A DNA stretch of 64,000 nucleotides from Linnemannia schmuckeri (taxonomy: Eukaryota; Mortierellomycota; Mortierellomycetes; Mortierellales; Mortierellaceae). Numbering within the stretch: position 1 is the first letter of the stretch; every line of letters starts with the position of its first letter. Where the stretch lies: contig JANATG010000004.1 of the NCBI GenBank assembly GCA_029449235.1, forward strand, positions 186,001 to 250,000, in the 5' to 3' direction. The notes under the pieces were generated by a model. The model was not told the origin of the DNA, made no database searches, and saw nothing but the letters and a program-made list of their open reading frames with translations. Positions 23,389-35,219 of this stretch are shown here, piece after piece. A program made the position numbers and the translations under genes.

Positions 23389-23847
23389 ATGATGAAAACG
23401 GCTGCTATATGTATCTTGTTAGCGTCCTTGCTAGCCTCAGTCTACTCTGAGATTGTGCGTGACACGACCGTCAGTACTAGCCAGTGCGGGTTCCATGCCG
23501 CTCTCAACTACCATCTCCCCAATGGCGAACACCGGCACTGCTGGCTTGAGTCCATCATGGGCCGATTTTCCGGTGCTTGCGAAATGGACCAGCTAGGCTT
23601 CCTGGGCAGACGCCGATTCCCTACACCCGATTGCAACAGGTTTATCAACCGGCATTGTCACTCCAGTAGTCGATCGGGCTCGAGTTTTTTTTGTATGGCT
23701 CGTGTTGGAGAGCAGCCTTCGGATGATGCTGTCAGGGTATTGCTCAAGGCTTGCTTCGACAACTATTCACCAAGGGGAGCCACCAACTTTAATATTGGAT
23801 GCGAGCAAGGCACTGCCCCCAATTATGATCGATTCGACGAATCGTGA
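23389..23847 (+). CDS. Small secreted cysteine-rich protein (152 aa)
   Basis: Single-exon frame. Starting at the ATG pair at 23389/23392, the protein opens with a clear signal peptide (MMKTAAICILLASLLASVYS) and a likely cleavage before EIVRD. The mature part is about 130 aa and contains eight cysteines (QCGF, HCWLE, ACEM, DCNR, HCHS, FCMA, ACFD, GCEQ), enough for four disulfides. An upstream in-frame ATG at 23266 would bury the signal peptide and is unlikely. No family recognised; secreted and disulfide-stabilised is inferred. Function unknown. Confidence 0.65.
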   Translation: MMKTAAICILLASLLASVYSEIVRDTTVSTSQCGFHAALNYHLPNGEHRHCWLESIMGRFSGACEMDQLGFLGRRRFPTPDCNRFINRHCHSSSRSGSSFFCMARVGEQPSDDAVRVLLKACFDNYSPRGATNFNIGCEQGTAPNYDRFDES

Positions 23848-23904
23848 ACATCCTCTTTTGTTCCGACCTACATCCTTTCAAAACCACTAAGGTCTACCTC
23901 TTAT

Positions 23905-23937
<33 letters not shown>

Positions 23938-25130
23938 CAGATACGCTCTTTTGCTTGGAGTAAAATTTATTCAATATATACATTGCTCATCCTCGCCTGA
24001 CTTTTATATACTCCATAAAAAAAAAGAACTGACCCTTTACCTTCTTTATTTCCAAACTGATCCTCTGCCACCATCTGATTTTACTCCGGGCAGTGTTTGT
24101 GCTTTTAAAGCATTCGTACTTTCTTTCCTTATTGCCCCCGCAGCGTTGTTATGGCTACTGCAGAAGTGCCAACCAAATGCAAGCCATACCGTAGGAAAAT
24201 GGCCAACTATTAGAAAATCTATTCAGTTTTTTCTAAGTTCAAGCCCAGTTCCAGTTCTGACAGCTTCGTTCAATTTGGTGACAGAAATTTCAAGTGCACA
24301 TTCAGTATTATGGAGTTAGATCAGTGTACAATTGATATGGAAGCTGTGATATCCAACCTTGGAATTGTCGATAGAGACTCACACCCCACTTGTACTTGAA
24401 TTACCTAAACCAGCCGATCGATTGTGATGGTTGATGCCACAGTTTACATCAGATTTTTTTCATCTAACGGAAAAAGGGGGATTCGGGCTTAGTTGTTTGT
24501 GCTCTTCGTGTGGCATTCCTTCCGTTGGGATCATCATGTTTGTTACACTTGCTTCTCCTCCCTTCCCATATGTTTGTTCCCTTCTACTGTTGCAGGAGGG
24601 CAGGGTTCGTAGGCAGGATTGTAGGGTAGCTGTAGTACCCTCAACCGGTAGCGAATAAAGAGATACAAGTCTGTGATGCACCAAAGAAACACTTCGTTTC
24701 AACTACTCTGTCTCTCAGCAATACGTGAAAAGAGACAAAGAGCAAACAAGCGATCTCCGGCGTAAAAGGTCCAACTAACTATACTACAGAGACGTCATCG
24801 AAAAAAGCGTCGATTAACCCTGACGTCGAAGGATCAAAAGCAATGTCGCTATGAATGCTTGGCTATCACAGTTACCCACACTCCTATAATAGAAACATGG
24901 ACTGTACAAGGGAATACAGTCTAATAAGGGAAGATAGGAGCAACAAGGGACGAGAAAAGAGACGTGAAGGAACAAGTGGCTGTATGTGAAAGGTGCAATA
25001 ATTGATGATGATCTTATTAGGGGAGAGAGTGCTATATACTGGGTGGGTGTTGCTGACTGATTAGCGCTGAAAAAATACGTGTTGACTAACGAGGTCTAGG
25101 ATCCTGTTACACAGTGTATCATTCATTCTT
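23848..25130. other. Intergenic with poly(T) tract and one LSU rRNA fragment
   Basis: 23911-23937 is a T run just after the secreted-protein gene. 24815-24873 carries a short minus-strand LSU rRNA fragment. The rest shows no recognisable gene. Confidence 0.4.
24815..24873 (-). pseudogene. Short LSU rRNA fragment
   Basis: About 55 nt matching the rRNA block spanning the CCAAGCATTCATAGC and GATCCTTCGACGTC elements on the minus strand. It is the most truncated of the six copies in the window. Confidence 0.55.
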
Positions 25131-25132
25131 TA

Positions 25133-25640
25133 GTGCCACCACAAATACCATTTTTCATCCTTGGTGCTTGACCACTCTAGTTCCATGCTCCTAAGCTGCT
25201 CCTCTATGATCCCCTGTCTCATCATTTCTAGCGCGGAGTCCACCGGCATCACATGGCTGAGGAATATACAACGGAAGCTGCAATTAGGCGCTTTTTTTGA
25301 GCGTGCCTTGGCCTTTCGATGGAGTCCCAGGATCAGGGTGGCTAGTTTCTGATGTCGCGCCTCATTCGATTCCATAAAGTCTTCGTCCGCGGGTGATTGA
25401 TTTCCAGATCAAAAGTGGACTAAAAATGATGTAAGTTGGTGCGAGGCCCAGGGTGTCCGTAATAGCTCGTCCAAACTACGTTCAGCATCTGCACACTCAT
25501 CGCCACTATAGAGATCAAATTCTTACAAATTCGGACAGACCCTCAATGCACGGACGATAGTCTCTCTTGAGATGCTAGCCTCAAAATCTATCTGTAGGCT
25601 CTGCAAGGTCATGCTTGAGGTCTCCAATGAACAAGGTTTT
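25133..25640 (-). pseudogene. Leucine-rich-repeat-type protein relic with in-frame stops
   Basis: Reading the minus strand from about 25640, one frame gives LQSLQIDFEASISRETIVRA, then LRVCPNL, stop, EFDLYSGDECADAERSLDEL, LRTPWASHQLTSF, a second stop, and a helical basic tail to a stop near 25133. The LRR-like leucine spacing and the style (L..L.ID, VCPNL.EFDL) resemble fungal F-box/LRR proteins. Two in-frame stops and no upstream part make it a relic. Family assignment is tentative. Confidence 0.4.
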
Positions 25641-25892
25641 CGCTTCAGTTCAAACAACCCACTTTAACACTGCAATTATAGCTTCGCTAGATCAGTTGTT
25701 GCAAGCTCGCTTCTCCGACCAGCTGTAGGAATATGCAGAACTTTTAGAAATTAACTATGCAGCTGGCTCCATGGACAGAGTAAGTGGTCGCGCAAATAAT
25801 TATACAAATTTAATAGTATTAACTATATGATAAAAATGCAATTGGTACAGGGTGTGGTTTCCGAGGACTAGTGCGTCTGAGCAAAGGGCTGC

Positions 25893-27964
25893 TTACATCC
25901 CCTTCTCATAAACGGCCTCCGTCTTCTCGGCACAAAGTTCAGCATCTTTTTTGATGGCCACCTCACCACCAAACTTAGCGTCCTGAGCTTCGTGATCAAG
26001 AGAGAGATCAACCTTCTTCATCATAAGAGTGAAGAGACCAGCAACGACAACAAGGGAGGCGGAGATGATGGAGAGAATCTTCTGCGCGTCACCATAGGCA
26101 GCGACAACTTGTGAGTACATAGGCTCAGGAAGCTCCTTAACGAAGTCGGCGTTGTTCATGACTCTGAGCTCGTCGTACTCGCCCACAACGTGATGCTTGA
26201 GTCGCTGTGGCAGCACCTGAGTCCAGACACTACCCGCAACGGTACTGGCGACCGAGTTAAGAATAGAGGTCATCATCAGGTTAACACTAATGGCCATGGC
26301 ATAGTCACGACGATGGACGGAACCAGTGATCGAGACTGTGGAAGCGAGAGATGTCATTCCGTCACCAAGACCGACAATGGCTTGCGAGGCGGCGACAAAG
26401 AAGTCCGACGAGCCAGGCAAACGAGCAGGGATCATGATAATGGTACCGATGGTCTGAATGATGAGACCAATCCAGATGAAGCGGCGAGTGGCCAAGAACT
26501 TCCTCATCAGGAAGCCAGTGATAGGCGCAATGATGTAATAGGCCATCTGGTAACCGCGTGCAAGCAGGTAGGCTTTATCAAAATCGATGTTGCGTGTGAC
26601 GACAAGGTAGTTGTAGAAGTACGTATAGTTCATGGAAACCATCATACCACTAACAATGCTGCCACAGATGGCACCCATGACAGTGCGATCAGACCAAATG
26701 CGCTTTGGCAGCATTGGCTTGATGGTGTACTTGGCGTTCCAGACGAGCAGGACAACCAGAGTCACGGCACCAGCACAAAGACAGCCAATAATGATGGGAT
26801 TCTTGAAGTTGCCTTCGTAGGTGCGGGCAGTAATCAACGGAAAGAACAACAGCGACAAAGTGGCGGCCAAGAGAATGGCACCGACGAAATCAAACTGTTG
26901 CCAAAGCCAGCTGAATGTGCGACGAGGGCGTTCTCCGAGCGTCTTTTCACCCTTGCGTTGGAGATACCACAGAGGAGAGACTAATGATACCGCGCCAAGA
27001 GCGACAAGACAGGTGCAGATAGTTAAACCTAGGCGCCACCTATCTCTCGTGGCGAGATGACCTACGATACTAATGACGAACATAAAATACGAGGGCGTCA
27101 GATACCGGCTACTATCATGATCAAGAAACACAGAAAGCATTCCATTTCAGCAGAGGGAGCAAAACGCAAACGCACGCTTGACCAACCCAAATGTTGATGA
27201 GACTGCTGAGATCCATGAGAGAGATAAAAATTCCACGGTGTTTAAGCGGCGTTACGTCTATTCTCGAAAAAAGTGAACGAATGGGTGTTATGTGCTGTTG
27301 ATTTTTTTTTTATGTGCTGATGTACCAAGTTATAGGGCTTGTCGAAGAGTAAATTTAATCACAACCCCTTAACAAAGGTCAACAACCTCTCTTTCCCTCT
27401 CGTCACTCAGAACTGTTCCAAAATTTGTCTGGTGCGCATTCTCACTACACCAGGCTAAAAGATCGAAAGATCGCACAACCTAACCGGCGAGGTGGAAGAA
27501 ACTGGGCGATCTGTTGTCACAACCACTCACTTACCAGCGATGATAACAGACTGCAGGCAGCTGTAACCAGTGGAGCCGATACTAGCGACGAGCCCACCGA
27601 TAGTCAGTTGTTCAAAGTTGTTCGAAGATGTTTGAACAATATAACCAATCACCTGGAGTAGCAAGGCGATGGTTATTATCTCGGCACGACCGATGACATC
27701 CGAGGACTTTGCGTAGAAGGGGACCAGGACAACCGTCAGGATGTTCGAGATTGTGGGTGCAATAGCAGCCAAGGACAAGGAGTTGAAAAGGCCTAAAGGT
27801 ATGTTGATGATCATGAAGTTCAGGTTGTAATTGACAGAGAACAGGTAGGATGCGAAGATGGCGCACGTCATAAGGACGATGAATTCTTTTCTGGTCCACT
27901 TGGAGCGATCGAGGGCTCTACCAGACCAGCTCTCCTCTTCAAGGATCTTTTGATCAGTAGCCAT
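25893..27964 (-). CDS. MFS transporter, siderophore-iron-transporter-like (557 aa, 3 exons)
   Basis: Multi-spanning plasma- or vesicle-membrane transporter of the major facilitator superfamily. Exons 27535-27964, 27183-27257 and 25893-27061 join in frame to 557 aa. The second exon encodes DVTPLKHRGIFISLMDLSSL, the loop typical of the SIT/ARN branch (A-D-x-T-x-L-x-x-R-G). After the junction comes WVGHLATRDRWRLG. Further SIT-like parts are FDFVGAILLAATLSLLFFPL and a long extracellular loop before the last helix (ELPEPMYSQVVAAYGDAQK). The second donor is GTCAAG, a weak site, chosen because it restores frame and family spacing. A charged cytosolic tail ends EKGM. Substrate specificity is inferred from family only. 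Confidence 0.8.
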
Positions 27965-30664
27965 GATGGAGAAGTGGCAAGTATGGATAGAGAGTAAGAC
28001 AAAGGGGGTAAAAAAGGAAAGATAGGTGAAAAGATGGGAGAGGGAGGGGGAAGACCAGAGGTATTAAGGGAACTATGCGCTGTGACCGATCTTATATAGA
28101 AATTCAGAAATGTACGTCCATATCATAACATGTCTTCCAAGATGTAAGCTGTTGGTTTATGGGAGCTGAGCTTCGATCTGTTGACGGAACATCGATCTTG
28201 AGTGAGATTCTTAACCAATGGTGAGGGCTGTATTAAAAAAAATAGATAAAGAAAAGAAGACAGCACGTAATTGAAAAAAGCCGTTCTGAAAAAGAAAACA
28301 ACATATCGAGATTGACTCCAGGGTGTTGGATTGATGAAATAGTCCGACGGATCATTTGGCTGTTGTTGGCAGAGAGGGGGCGTTTGAAAGTTTTTTTTTT
28401 TTTTTTTTTTTTTTTTTTCAGATCTGATAATGCCAAGGAAGACGATATCAGATTTCTTCCCAATCGCATTTCCTATGCAAGCTACTTCCAATTTTGACTA
28501 CCCAGCCCAAATACAAACCAGCCATTACCTGAGGTAGAGTCTATACCGCGTAGGGGTGACGGTATGTGTGGATAGAAGTTGGGGTACAAGGGTGACTGGT
28601 GGGAACTGGTATTAAGCAAATCTCTCCAAGCCAGCGCAGCTTAGGTGGCAAAGAATTATTATCATTACAGTCTTAGGTTAAATACTAAGACTAGATGGTA
28701 GAGGAACAACAGAACAGCACCGCTCGAAGGGAACGTTAGCTCGAAACACCGCAACGAAAATGACTGTTACGAACCGCCCTCGAGCACATTATGTTAATGA
28801 TACTATATCATTCCAGAACTGACCAGAGGGGTATTCAGTAAGTAAAGGTACGCGAGATGCAAACACCAGCGAAAGGACGGCAGTCTATCATCCGGCTGTG
28901 GAAGAGCGCAAAAAATACACTAACAGGTTTTCCACAACTGGATGATTGACTCGTTATTGTTTACATCCCGCGTGCCTTTAATTACTGAATACCCTCCAGG
29001 TTTGTTTACTTAAAAAGGTATTATCTGAGAGGTTGTTGTCTAACCGCACCTGCTTTTGACTGTCTTTTTTAAAATTTCTCTTCCATTTTCTCACGACAGC
29101 ATAACAACATACCAATCAAACGAGCATAGACTATCACCTCCTCTTCCTTTTCTCTTTCACATCCCCTTCTTCTTCTGTGTAACAGCTAATATAAAGCATT
29201 AAGCGTAACATCAAGTTTGCTTTTTCTGCCTTATTTCCCTTTTTGCCCAGTCCCCTTTTCCTTAATTCCGTCTTTTTTCTTCTCAGCTTCCCTTAATCAC
29301 CTATTCCATCCTTCCCTTATTCAGACACCTTTCTTTGGACAACAACGGCAGTTATTCAATGCGCCTACTCTTCCTTTCTTTTTCTGACAACAACCAACAA
29401 CAAATAAGGGGCTCCTATCAACAACGCTTGAATTTCCTTGTTTTTTTTGTGCGTTTGCTTCCTCGTTCTCATCCTGTTTTCGACTATTTTTCTTGAAACG
29501 CCCGATGGTGTTGCTTAGGGTACTTTTGCAATGGCTGTGCTCAGACGTCCACGGTATAAGACTACCCTAAGCTACCGAATCTTGGGACAACCAATATTCG
29601 ATGGCTTGGTACATTTATGCTCCATTGATTCAAAACTGCAAGACAGGCGTAAAGTAAAGTTAAACATATCGAAGCACACACAGCGGGTAGTGTGCGAGCA
29701 GTGTGCGTGCCTCTCCGTCGAGATGATAGAAGCGTTGAATGATGGACTGAGTTGTATTTGCATGTACAAGCACATTTTCCATGGATATTCGAGATGAAAG
29801 CGGTGCCGAAGAACAATGAGGCAAAACAAGGCGGAGCGGTGGTGGCGGTGGATTATGGTCGCCACGCGTCCTATTCCTTTCTAAAAATCAACTTCGATTA
29901 TTTATTGTTTTGATCCTCCCTCCCCATTGGCTGACGAAGAAGTTCAAGCGCAGATGTTGGAAGGACGAAAAAATAATCAGACATGCAAAAAAAAAAAGGC
30001 GAGTTTTATTACTTTTTGGCAGTTTCGATTAATTTTTTGTTATTTGTCATCCATAGGACAATTCAAACAACCCAAAAAAAGAATTCAAAAAAAATAATCG
30101 AAGACGATATTAGAAAGGAATAGGACTGGTAATTGACTTGAGCTGAATTTGTATGAACAAGCACATTTTTCCATGGACATTCGAGATAACATATTGATAG
30201 CCAATCGGGTACCGTGACATCTTTTCAACAATGGGTGTCATAGCATCAAATTGATTTGGGACACTGCAGAGAGCTTAAGGGGTTGGAATTTGAGAAGCTA
30301 TGGGGATATCACGGAAGCCTAGATCGGGCCAGCGAGATGCACAAGATCACGGAGTAAATAAGCAGGATCGGGATACAAGAGCATCGGATTACAGAGCCAA
30401 ATAACGCATCATTTCATTAAATAATTATCCTTGAACTTTCCACTCTATTCCCAAAACCTGACTATCTAAACAACTTGCGGGTTGTTATACTTCTTTTCCT
30501 GCATATTCTGGCGGAGTCTGCATTTATCTCCTTGTCTCACCCGAAGAATCGAGTCCAAGTAAACTGAACAGTCGGCTCGGCCGTACGTGCCAGGTGTTTT
30601 CTTCCTCTCTTGTCTTTGTCCATCACTTGCGCTTCGTGGACTCGAGTGGGCGGGTGCTGCTGCT
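27965..30664. other. AT-rich intergenic region without a recognised gene
   Basis: Contains a T run at 28391-28418 and CT-rich DNA at 29050-29340. A segment of about 50 bp is duplicated at 29745-29792 and 30135-30185 (AAGCACATTTT, CCATGGA, ATTCGAGAT). A 40-bp segment at 28653-28690 recurs at 36315-36355. No supported coding or RNA gene. Confidence 0.4.
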
Positions 30665-31054
30665 GCTGTTGCAAAATAAGGTGGTGGCTAGGCAGCGGTG
30701 GCAATGCCTTAGATTAGCAGTCATATTCTTTGTAGACATAGTATTAGTAGTGTGCCTAGCCCTCTTGTCTGCTCTTTGTCCTTTTACACATTACTTCTTG
30801 GACCGGAGCAGTACTGACAAGAGTTTCGCTGGCACGCTGCAGGTACAAACCCCCTCTTTGATATTATGAATAGAAGGTCCTTTTACACATCGCTTCTTGG
30901 ACGAGAGCAGTACTGACAAGAGTTTCACCGGCACGCTGCAGTGTATCATTTCGTGTGGTTCTTTAGGACACTATTATCACTACCCCCGTACCAATTGAGG
31001 ACTTAGCAGCGGCCCTATAACTATGGCCTTCGACCCTCTCCCGGAGTAACAAAG
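30665..31054 (+). repeat. Dispersed repeat A, copy 2, with internal ~100-bp duplication
   Basis: Same element as 3369-3652. In this copy the segment from GTCCTTTTACACAT to CACGCTGCAG is present twice (about 30776-30842 and 30880-30940), separated by a short unrelated stretch. It ends CGGAGTAACA and is followed 45 bp later by the LINE insertion. Confidence 0.75.
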
Positions 31055-31085
31055 TGAAAGAAGAAAAAAGAGAGATATTTTTCTT

Positions 31086-32414
31086 TCAAACAAATCTAAG
31101 GTGAAGATTGCCATTACCAACTCTGTATGCTTCTTCAAGCCTAGGCCATCATGGGAGCTGATCACCACGCCAAGGGACAAGGGAGGTCTTGGAGTCATTG
31201 ATCCAGCCACTCAGTGTCAAGCCTTCCAGCTCAAGCATATCCGTAACGCTCTCAGCACTAACATCTCTTGGGGCAAGGACATCATTCTCGACATCATCCA
31301 ATGGAGAACCAAAACCTCTCATCGACTCGCCTTTCTTCTAGCACCCCTAGACGGACAATGCCGATCTCTACTGGCAGGATTCCCTGGTCTACAACGTCTG
31401 GTGTCTGCGGCGTCTTCCTTCCCATCCCTCCGAACACTGGCCCTTGCTAACTCTTTGCCTGACTCCGCAACACTCGCCTCCTCACCGATTGAATGGTGGT
31501 TTGAGACGTCGGACACCACCATCAAGGCCCTCAGACTTCGAGTGGAAAATCTTTTCCAGTCTTTGCAGATGACAACGGACTCCGACTGGCCAGAAAAACG
31601 AGCCTAACCCCCAAGCTCCGCCTTGCCCAAGTGGAACTAGGGTTCAAGCTTACCAGGAACATCGTCGGATGCGTCACAGTATGCAACAAGCGCTTTCGAA
31701 CCCTTCCAAGATCAAACAGGACGATACTCTGGCACATCGCATCCTCTCGTCTGTCTTGATCCCAAACGACAATAACCCCATTACTCTGAAATCGGCCACA
31801 ACAAAACACTTCCGGACCTTTCTGAGGCAAGACACACCACCAGATCCAAACTCATCAACCCAACCAGAGGTCGGATCCTCGAATCAATGGCGTCGGTTCT
31901 GGAGTTCCAAGACACCACACTGGGCCAGGACCATGTGGTGGATGTTCAAAAGAGATTGGCTCCCCTGTGGAAATCTACATCACAAGATCTGGAAGCAGGA
32001 ACCCCACTGCAGCATGGACGGTTGTCGAGAACGACGCGAGGACAAGAATCACCACGTCTTCCAGTGCTCCCCCAAGTATATTGCATGGCAAACTATCCTC
32101 AAACAACACACCACCAAAACACAATGGCCTGATGATGACCTCCATACGGTCTTGTCTTTCCAGCCTCCCACGTTCAACATCAAACCTCAATATAACATCA
32201 CTATCCCTCAACTGCTGGCTTGTTGCCTTGTCGGCATCTCAACAGCCAACACCGTCCGTCTTCTACACCAACACACATAATCGAGCAACGACATTATCCA
32301 GACCATAGTAGGTGAAATCAACAAAACCATTGCCCAAAATAACTGGATCAAGGCTGATTAAACCACAATAAAATCTCCCATTCTACCATAAAAAACAAAA
32401 ATCAAACAAATCTA
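31086..32414 (+). mobile_element. 5'-truncated LINE flanked by 13-bp target duplication
   Basis: Element body 31099-32401, bounded by TCAAACAAATCTA at 31086-31098 and 32402-32414. The plus frame from 31101 encodes a post-catalytic reverse-transcriptase segment (KPRPSWELITTPRDKGGLGV). It is broken near 31607 and continues in another frame from about 31669 to 32280 with the zf-RVT zinc-binding region (WRRFWSSKTPHWARTMWWMF, then the C/H-rich block). The 3' end is A-rich. Frameshifted and 5'-truncated, so inactive. The copy at 3653-4292 is the same family. Confidence 0.8.
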
Positions 32415-32855
32415 TAGAACGATGGGCTGAATCTCAGCAGACCATAGCAACAAGGCTACGCTACTGCTTACAATACCCCGCTCAATTAAAGTCGTCTGCC
32501 ATGGATTCATCTCTTCCAATATTTGAAATTAACATTAGCAGGAACTTCACAAAGCCTTTCCGCTCTGCAAGGTTAACCCCTTGTAATATGATTCAGGACT
32601 TGAAGGTCGGTCTATTCGTATTCAAGTAAGAATCAAAAAGGTGATAACCGTCGCATTATAGCACGGGTTCTGACAGAAAAGCGTTCAGCCATAACCCAAC
32701 GGACGAAAGCTTTGGGCTATTGCCTGCTCAGCAGGAGCAGGCCCAAATACCAATTATCCAAATTAACGGTTACTTGAAGACTAAGTTAAATTATTAGTGC
32801 AACACCATTTTATCAAAGGGCAAAACTAAACCTGTCTCACAACGCCCCCACTTTA
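32415..32855 (-). pseudogene. Degenerate 3' end of LSU rRNA adjoining the LINE
   Basis: The minus strand reads the last ~430 nt of LSU rRNA. Landmarks are GGGGTATTGTAAGCAGTAGC, GTAGCCTTGTTGCTATGGTC and TGCTGAGATTCAGCCC near 32430, plus CCGTTGGGTTATGGCTGAAC further up. It is more conserved at its 3' terminus than the copy at 21110-21705. The terminal TAGATTTGTTTGA is also the LINE target duplication, so the LINE sits at the rRNA 3' end. Confidence 0.8.
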
Positions 32856-34138
32856 AGTAATTACTGTTAATCGAGAGTCTTTAGATCACACACGTGGGTA
32901 ACTGAGACTTCTTTGTATCTGTGAATTGGATCGTCAAAGAAACAAACAAATCAAGTAGTTGTCATGTGTGCATGAAGAGGTAATAATCGAGGGATATCAT
33001 TCACATGAGGGAGTGTACCTAAGAAAGGAGATCAAAGGACAATAATGATAAACCCAAGATACAGGATGCGAAGCATGGCCTCTGCATAATGTGGTTGCTG
33101 CATAATATGGTTTTCCGCATAATGTGGTTGTGAATGGCCTGGTTGCAACGACAACAAAACAGTTAGCAGAATGGCGGATCGCTTTTTGTTACGGACACTC
33201 GATTCAAAACTTTGGCGCATTCTCCAAAGTCAACTAGAGTGTTACTAGGCACAGTTTTACACTCATTAATCTTTTATGAAAAGTTTGGCCAGCCCTTGAA
33301 TAGAGAGTGGCATCGATTCTTCCCCACTCCCTCCATCACCTACAGTTCACACCAAGCAACTTTTTTTTGTCCTTCTCATCATCTGTACAGCATTAGCAAC
33401 CTAGGAAGGCAAAGTGGAATTACAAAGGTCGTGTTGTGATGATGAGCTATGAGGTGATCAAAACTAGCTATCTAAATATGAGCTATGAGTGTTTGGGTTT
33501 GTGAAAGAGATTAGAGATCTATAAACGGAATGTTCAATTATGAATAAAGACATATTCACTAGAGTCCAAGAATGCCTTCGGTGGTTGTTCCTGCAAATCC
33601 ATGGTGTCATGGGTCGTCTAAAGTGCTCCAATCAAGTGATCAAGCCAATCGCGATTTCGATTTTCTGTTTAAATTGCGGATTCAGCCTTTTTGCAATCAG
33701 CCCCGGGACTTGCTCAGCCTTTTATTTTATCTGTCTCCAGGGTCCTTCATCCTTAATGACGTCAGAATCACTTGGTGCGATAAAAGGGGAGTCAAAAGGT
33801 GTGACGCCGCATTGATCACCAACACGAACGTTGTGATCACTAAGGTTACCAGCTATTTCCTCTCTTCCACTGCTACTTGTCTCCATCAGCATCTATACGT
33901 TCATCCTCTCCTCCTTCCACCAACTGCAATGCCATCCAAAAAGCAGACAAAAATCATCGACATCGCGAATAGCTTGGTCACTTCACTGGAGCACTTTATT
34001 TGTGTTCTGTTAGTAGATATAGTCTCGACATGCGTACGGTTGAGTAAATTGAAAGAAATGGAGATAGGGGACTGCCGATCGCAGTGTTGGAACTGAAAGA
34101 GATAAAGATGGGAGACCGCCGAGCCCAGTGTTGGAAAT

Positions 34139-34798
34139 CTAGGGCTTGCCGCCAACCTTGGTGATGCTGCCTGCCTTCTTGAGCGCACTCTTGATCTGCT
34201 TGCGCATGTTTTCGCTGCATCCTTTGAGGACATCGGTAAGACCGTTGGCGCCGACACCTTCCTTGAGCTTGTTGAACGACTCGTACTGATCGACCATAGG
34301 GACCAGACACTCGCAGATGGCGGTGAGGCCGCCGCCAGAGAGCTTCTCAATACCCTTCTTAATGGCCTTGACGAACCAGTTGTCATTGTTGCACCACGAA
34401 CCAGAGTTCTTCAACTGCAGGAAGATGCCCTCGCCGAATTCGCCCTTGACAATCAAGCCAAGCGCCTTCCAGTAAGTCTTGAAGTAGTTCTTGACGTCGT
34501 CAATGAGGTTGCGCTTAACAATGGCCGGGTAGCTACGGCGGCGGGCTGGAGCGCCAGTAGCAGCCTCGTCCGGGTTCTCCGTGGGGAGCTCCGTAAGCAT
34601 CTGTTCGAAATCGGCCTCAAGCTGGCTCACTGGATCACTACAGAAGATCTCAAGATCAAGGTCACAAGGGATCTGGGTCTCTGACTCGATACAGGAGGGA
34701 TCAGCAGGATCGCAAGGCTCCTGCGCATGGACGCCTACGTTCAGGACCGCGAGGGAGCAGGCGAGGATGGCGAGCCCTTGGAAGAGTGTGAACTTCAT
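34139..34798 (-). CDS. Secreted, probably kexin-processed precursor (219 aa), left-arm copy
   Basis: Single-exon frame. The signal peptide covers residues 1 to about 25 (MKFTLFQGLAILACSLAVLN, then VGVHA). An acidic region at 26-80 with cysteines 29, 36, 45 and 53 is followed by a basic stretch RRRSYPAIVKR, with Lys-Arg at 95-96 as a likely kexin site. The C-terminal domain (97-219) is lysine-rich and amphipathic, with cysteines 136, 162, 164 and 194. The layout suggests an acidic propeptide and a basic mature domain. Not recognised as a known family. The protein is identical to the copy at 38963-39622. Function unknown. Confidence 0.8.
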   Translation of the reverse strand: MKFTLFQGLAILACSLAVLNVGVHAQEPCDPADPSCIESETQIPCDLDLEIFCSDPVSQLEADFEQMLTELPTENPDEAATGAPARRRSYPAIVKRNLIDDVKNYFKTYWKALGLIVKGEFGEGIFLQLKNSGSWCNNDNWFVKAIKKGIEKLSGGGLTAICECLVPMVDQYESFNKLKEGVGANGLTDVLKGCSENMRKQIKSALKKAGSITKVGGKP

Positions 34799-34904
34799 AG
34801 TGTAAGAAGAGGAAGGGTTGGTTGCTGGGTTGCGAGTTGGGTTATGGAAAAAATGAGGATTGTTGGCTGGGTGATGATGAACAAAACCACGTACGTTGCG
34901 TGGG

Positions 34905-34912
34905 TATTTATA
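34905..34912 (-). promoter_or_regulatory. TATA box of left-arm secreted gene
   Basis: TATAAATA on the minus strand, 107 bp upstream of the ATG at 34798, mirrored at 38849-38856. The spacing fits a fungal core promoter. Confidence 0.6.
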
Positions 34913-35219
34913 CCTGCGTTGTGTTCTATACCTTTTACGATGTATACTCTCCCTAACTGGCTTCTTTGGTCAAAGTAGCACCAGGCACCGCTGTCCAGTA
35001 TCATCAATCGTCAATGGGTTCAAATGGACTCAATGATCCCAAAGGTAGGCTGCAGAGAACTGAATACTGATGCCTTGTCCCCTTGTCTGTCTGTCTCTCC
35101 TTTCCCTCAATGTCCAACTGCGTCAGATTGCGCGTTGGAGCCATGCAGGATACTCTCAATGAAGAGATGAGAGCTAAGAGCCGAGTTTGCACAGGTGTTC
35201 GAAGGACACCACCAATGGG

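Noticed and set aside
26190..26984. 264-residue plus-strand open frame
   Set aside because: It lies antisense to the membrane-spanning MFS transporter, whose exons and motifs are clear; composition is typical of a shadow frame.
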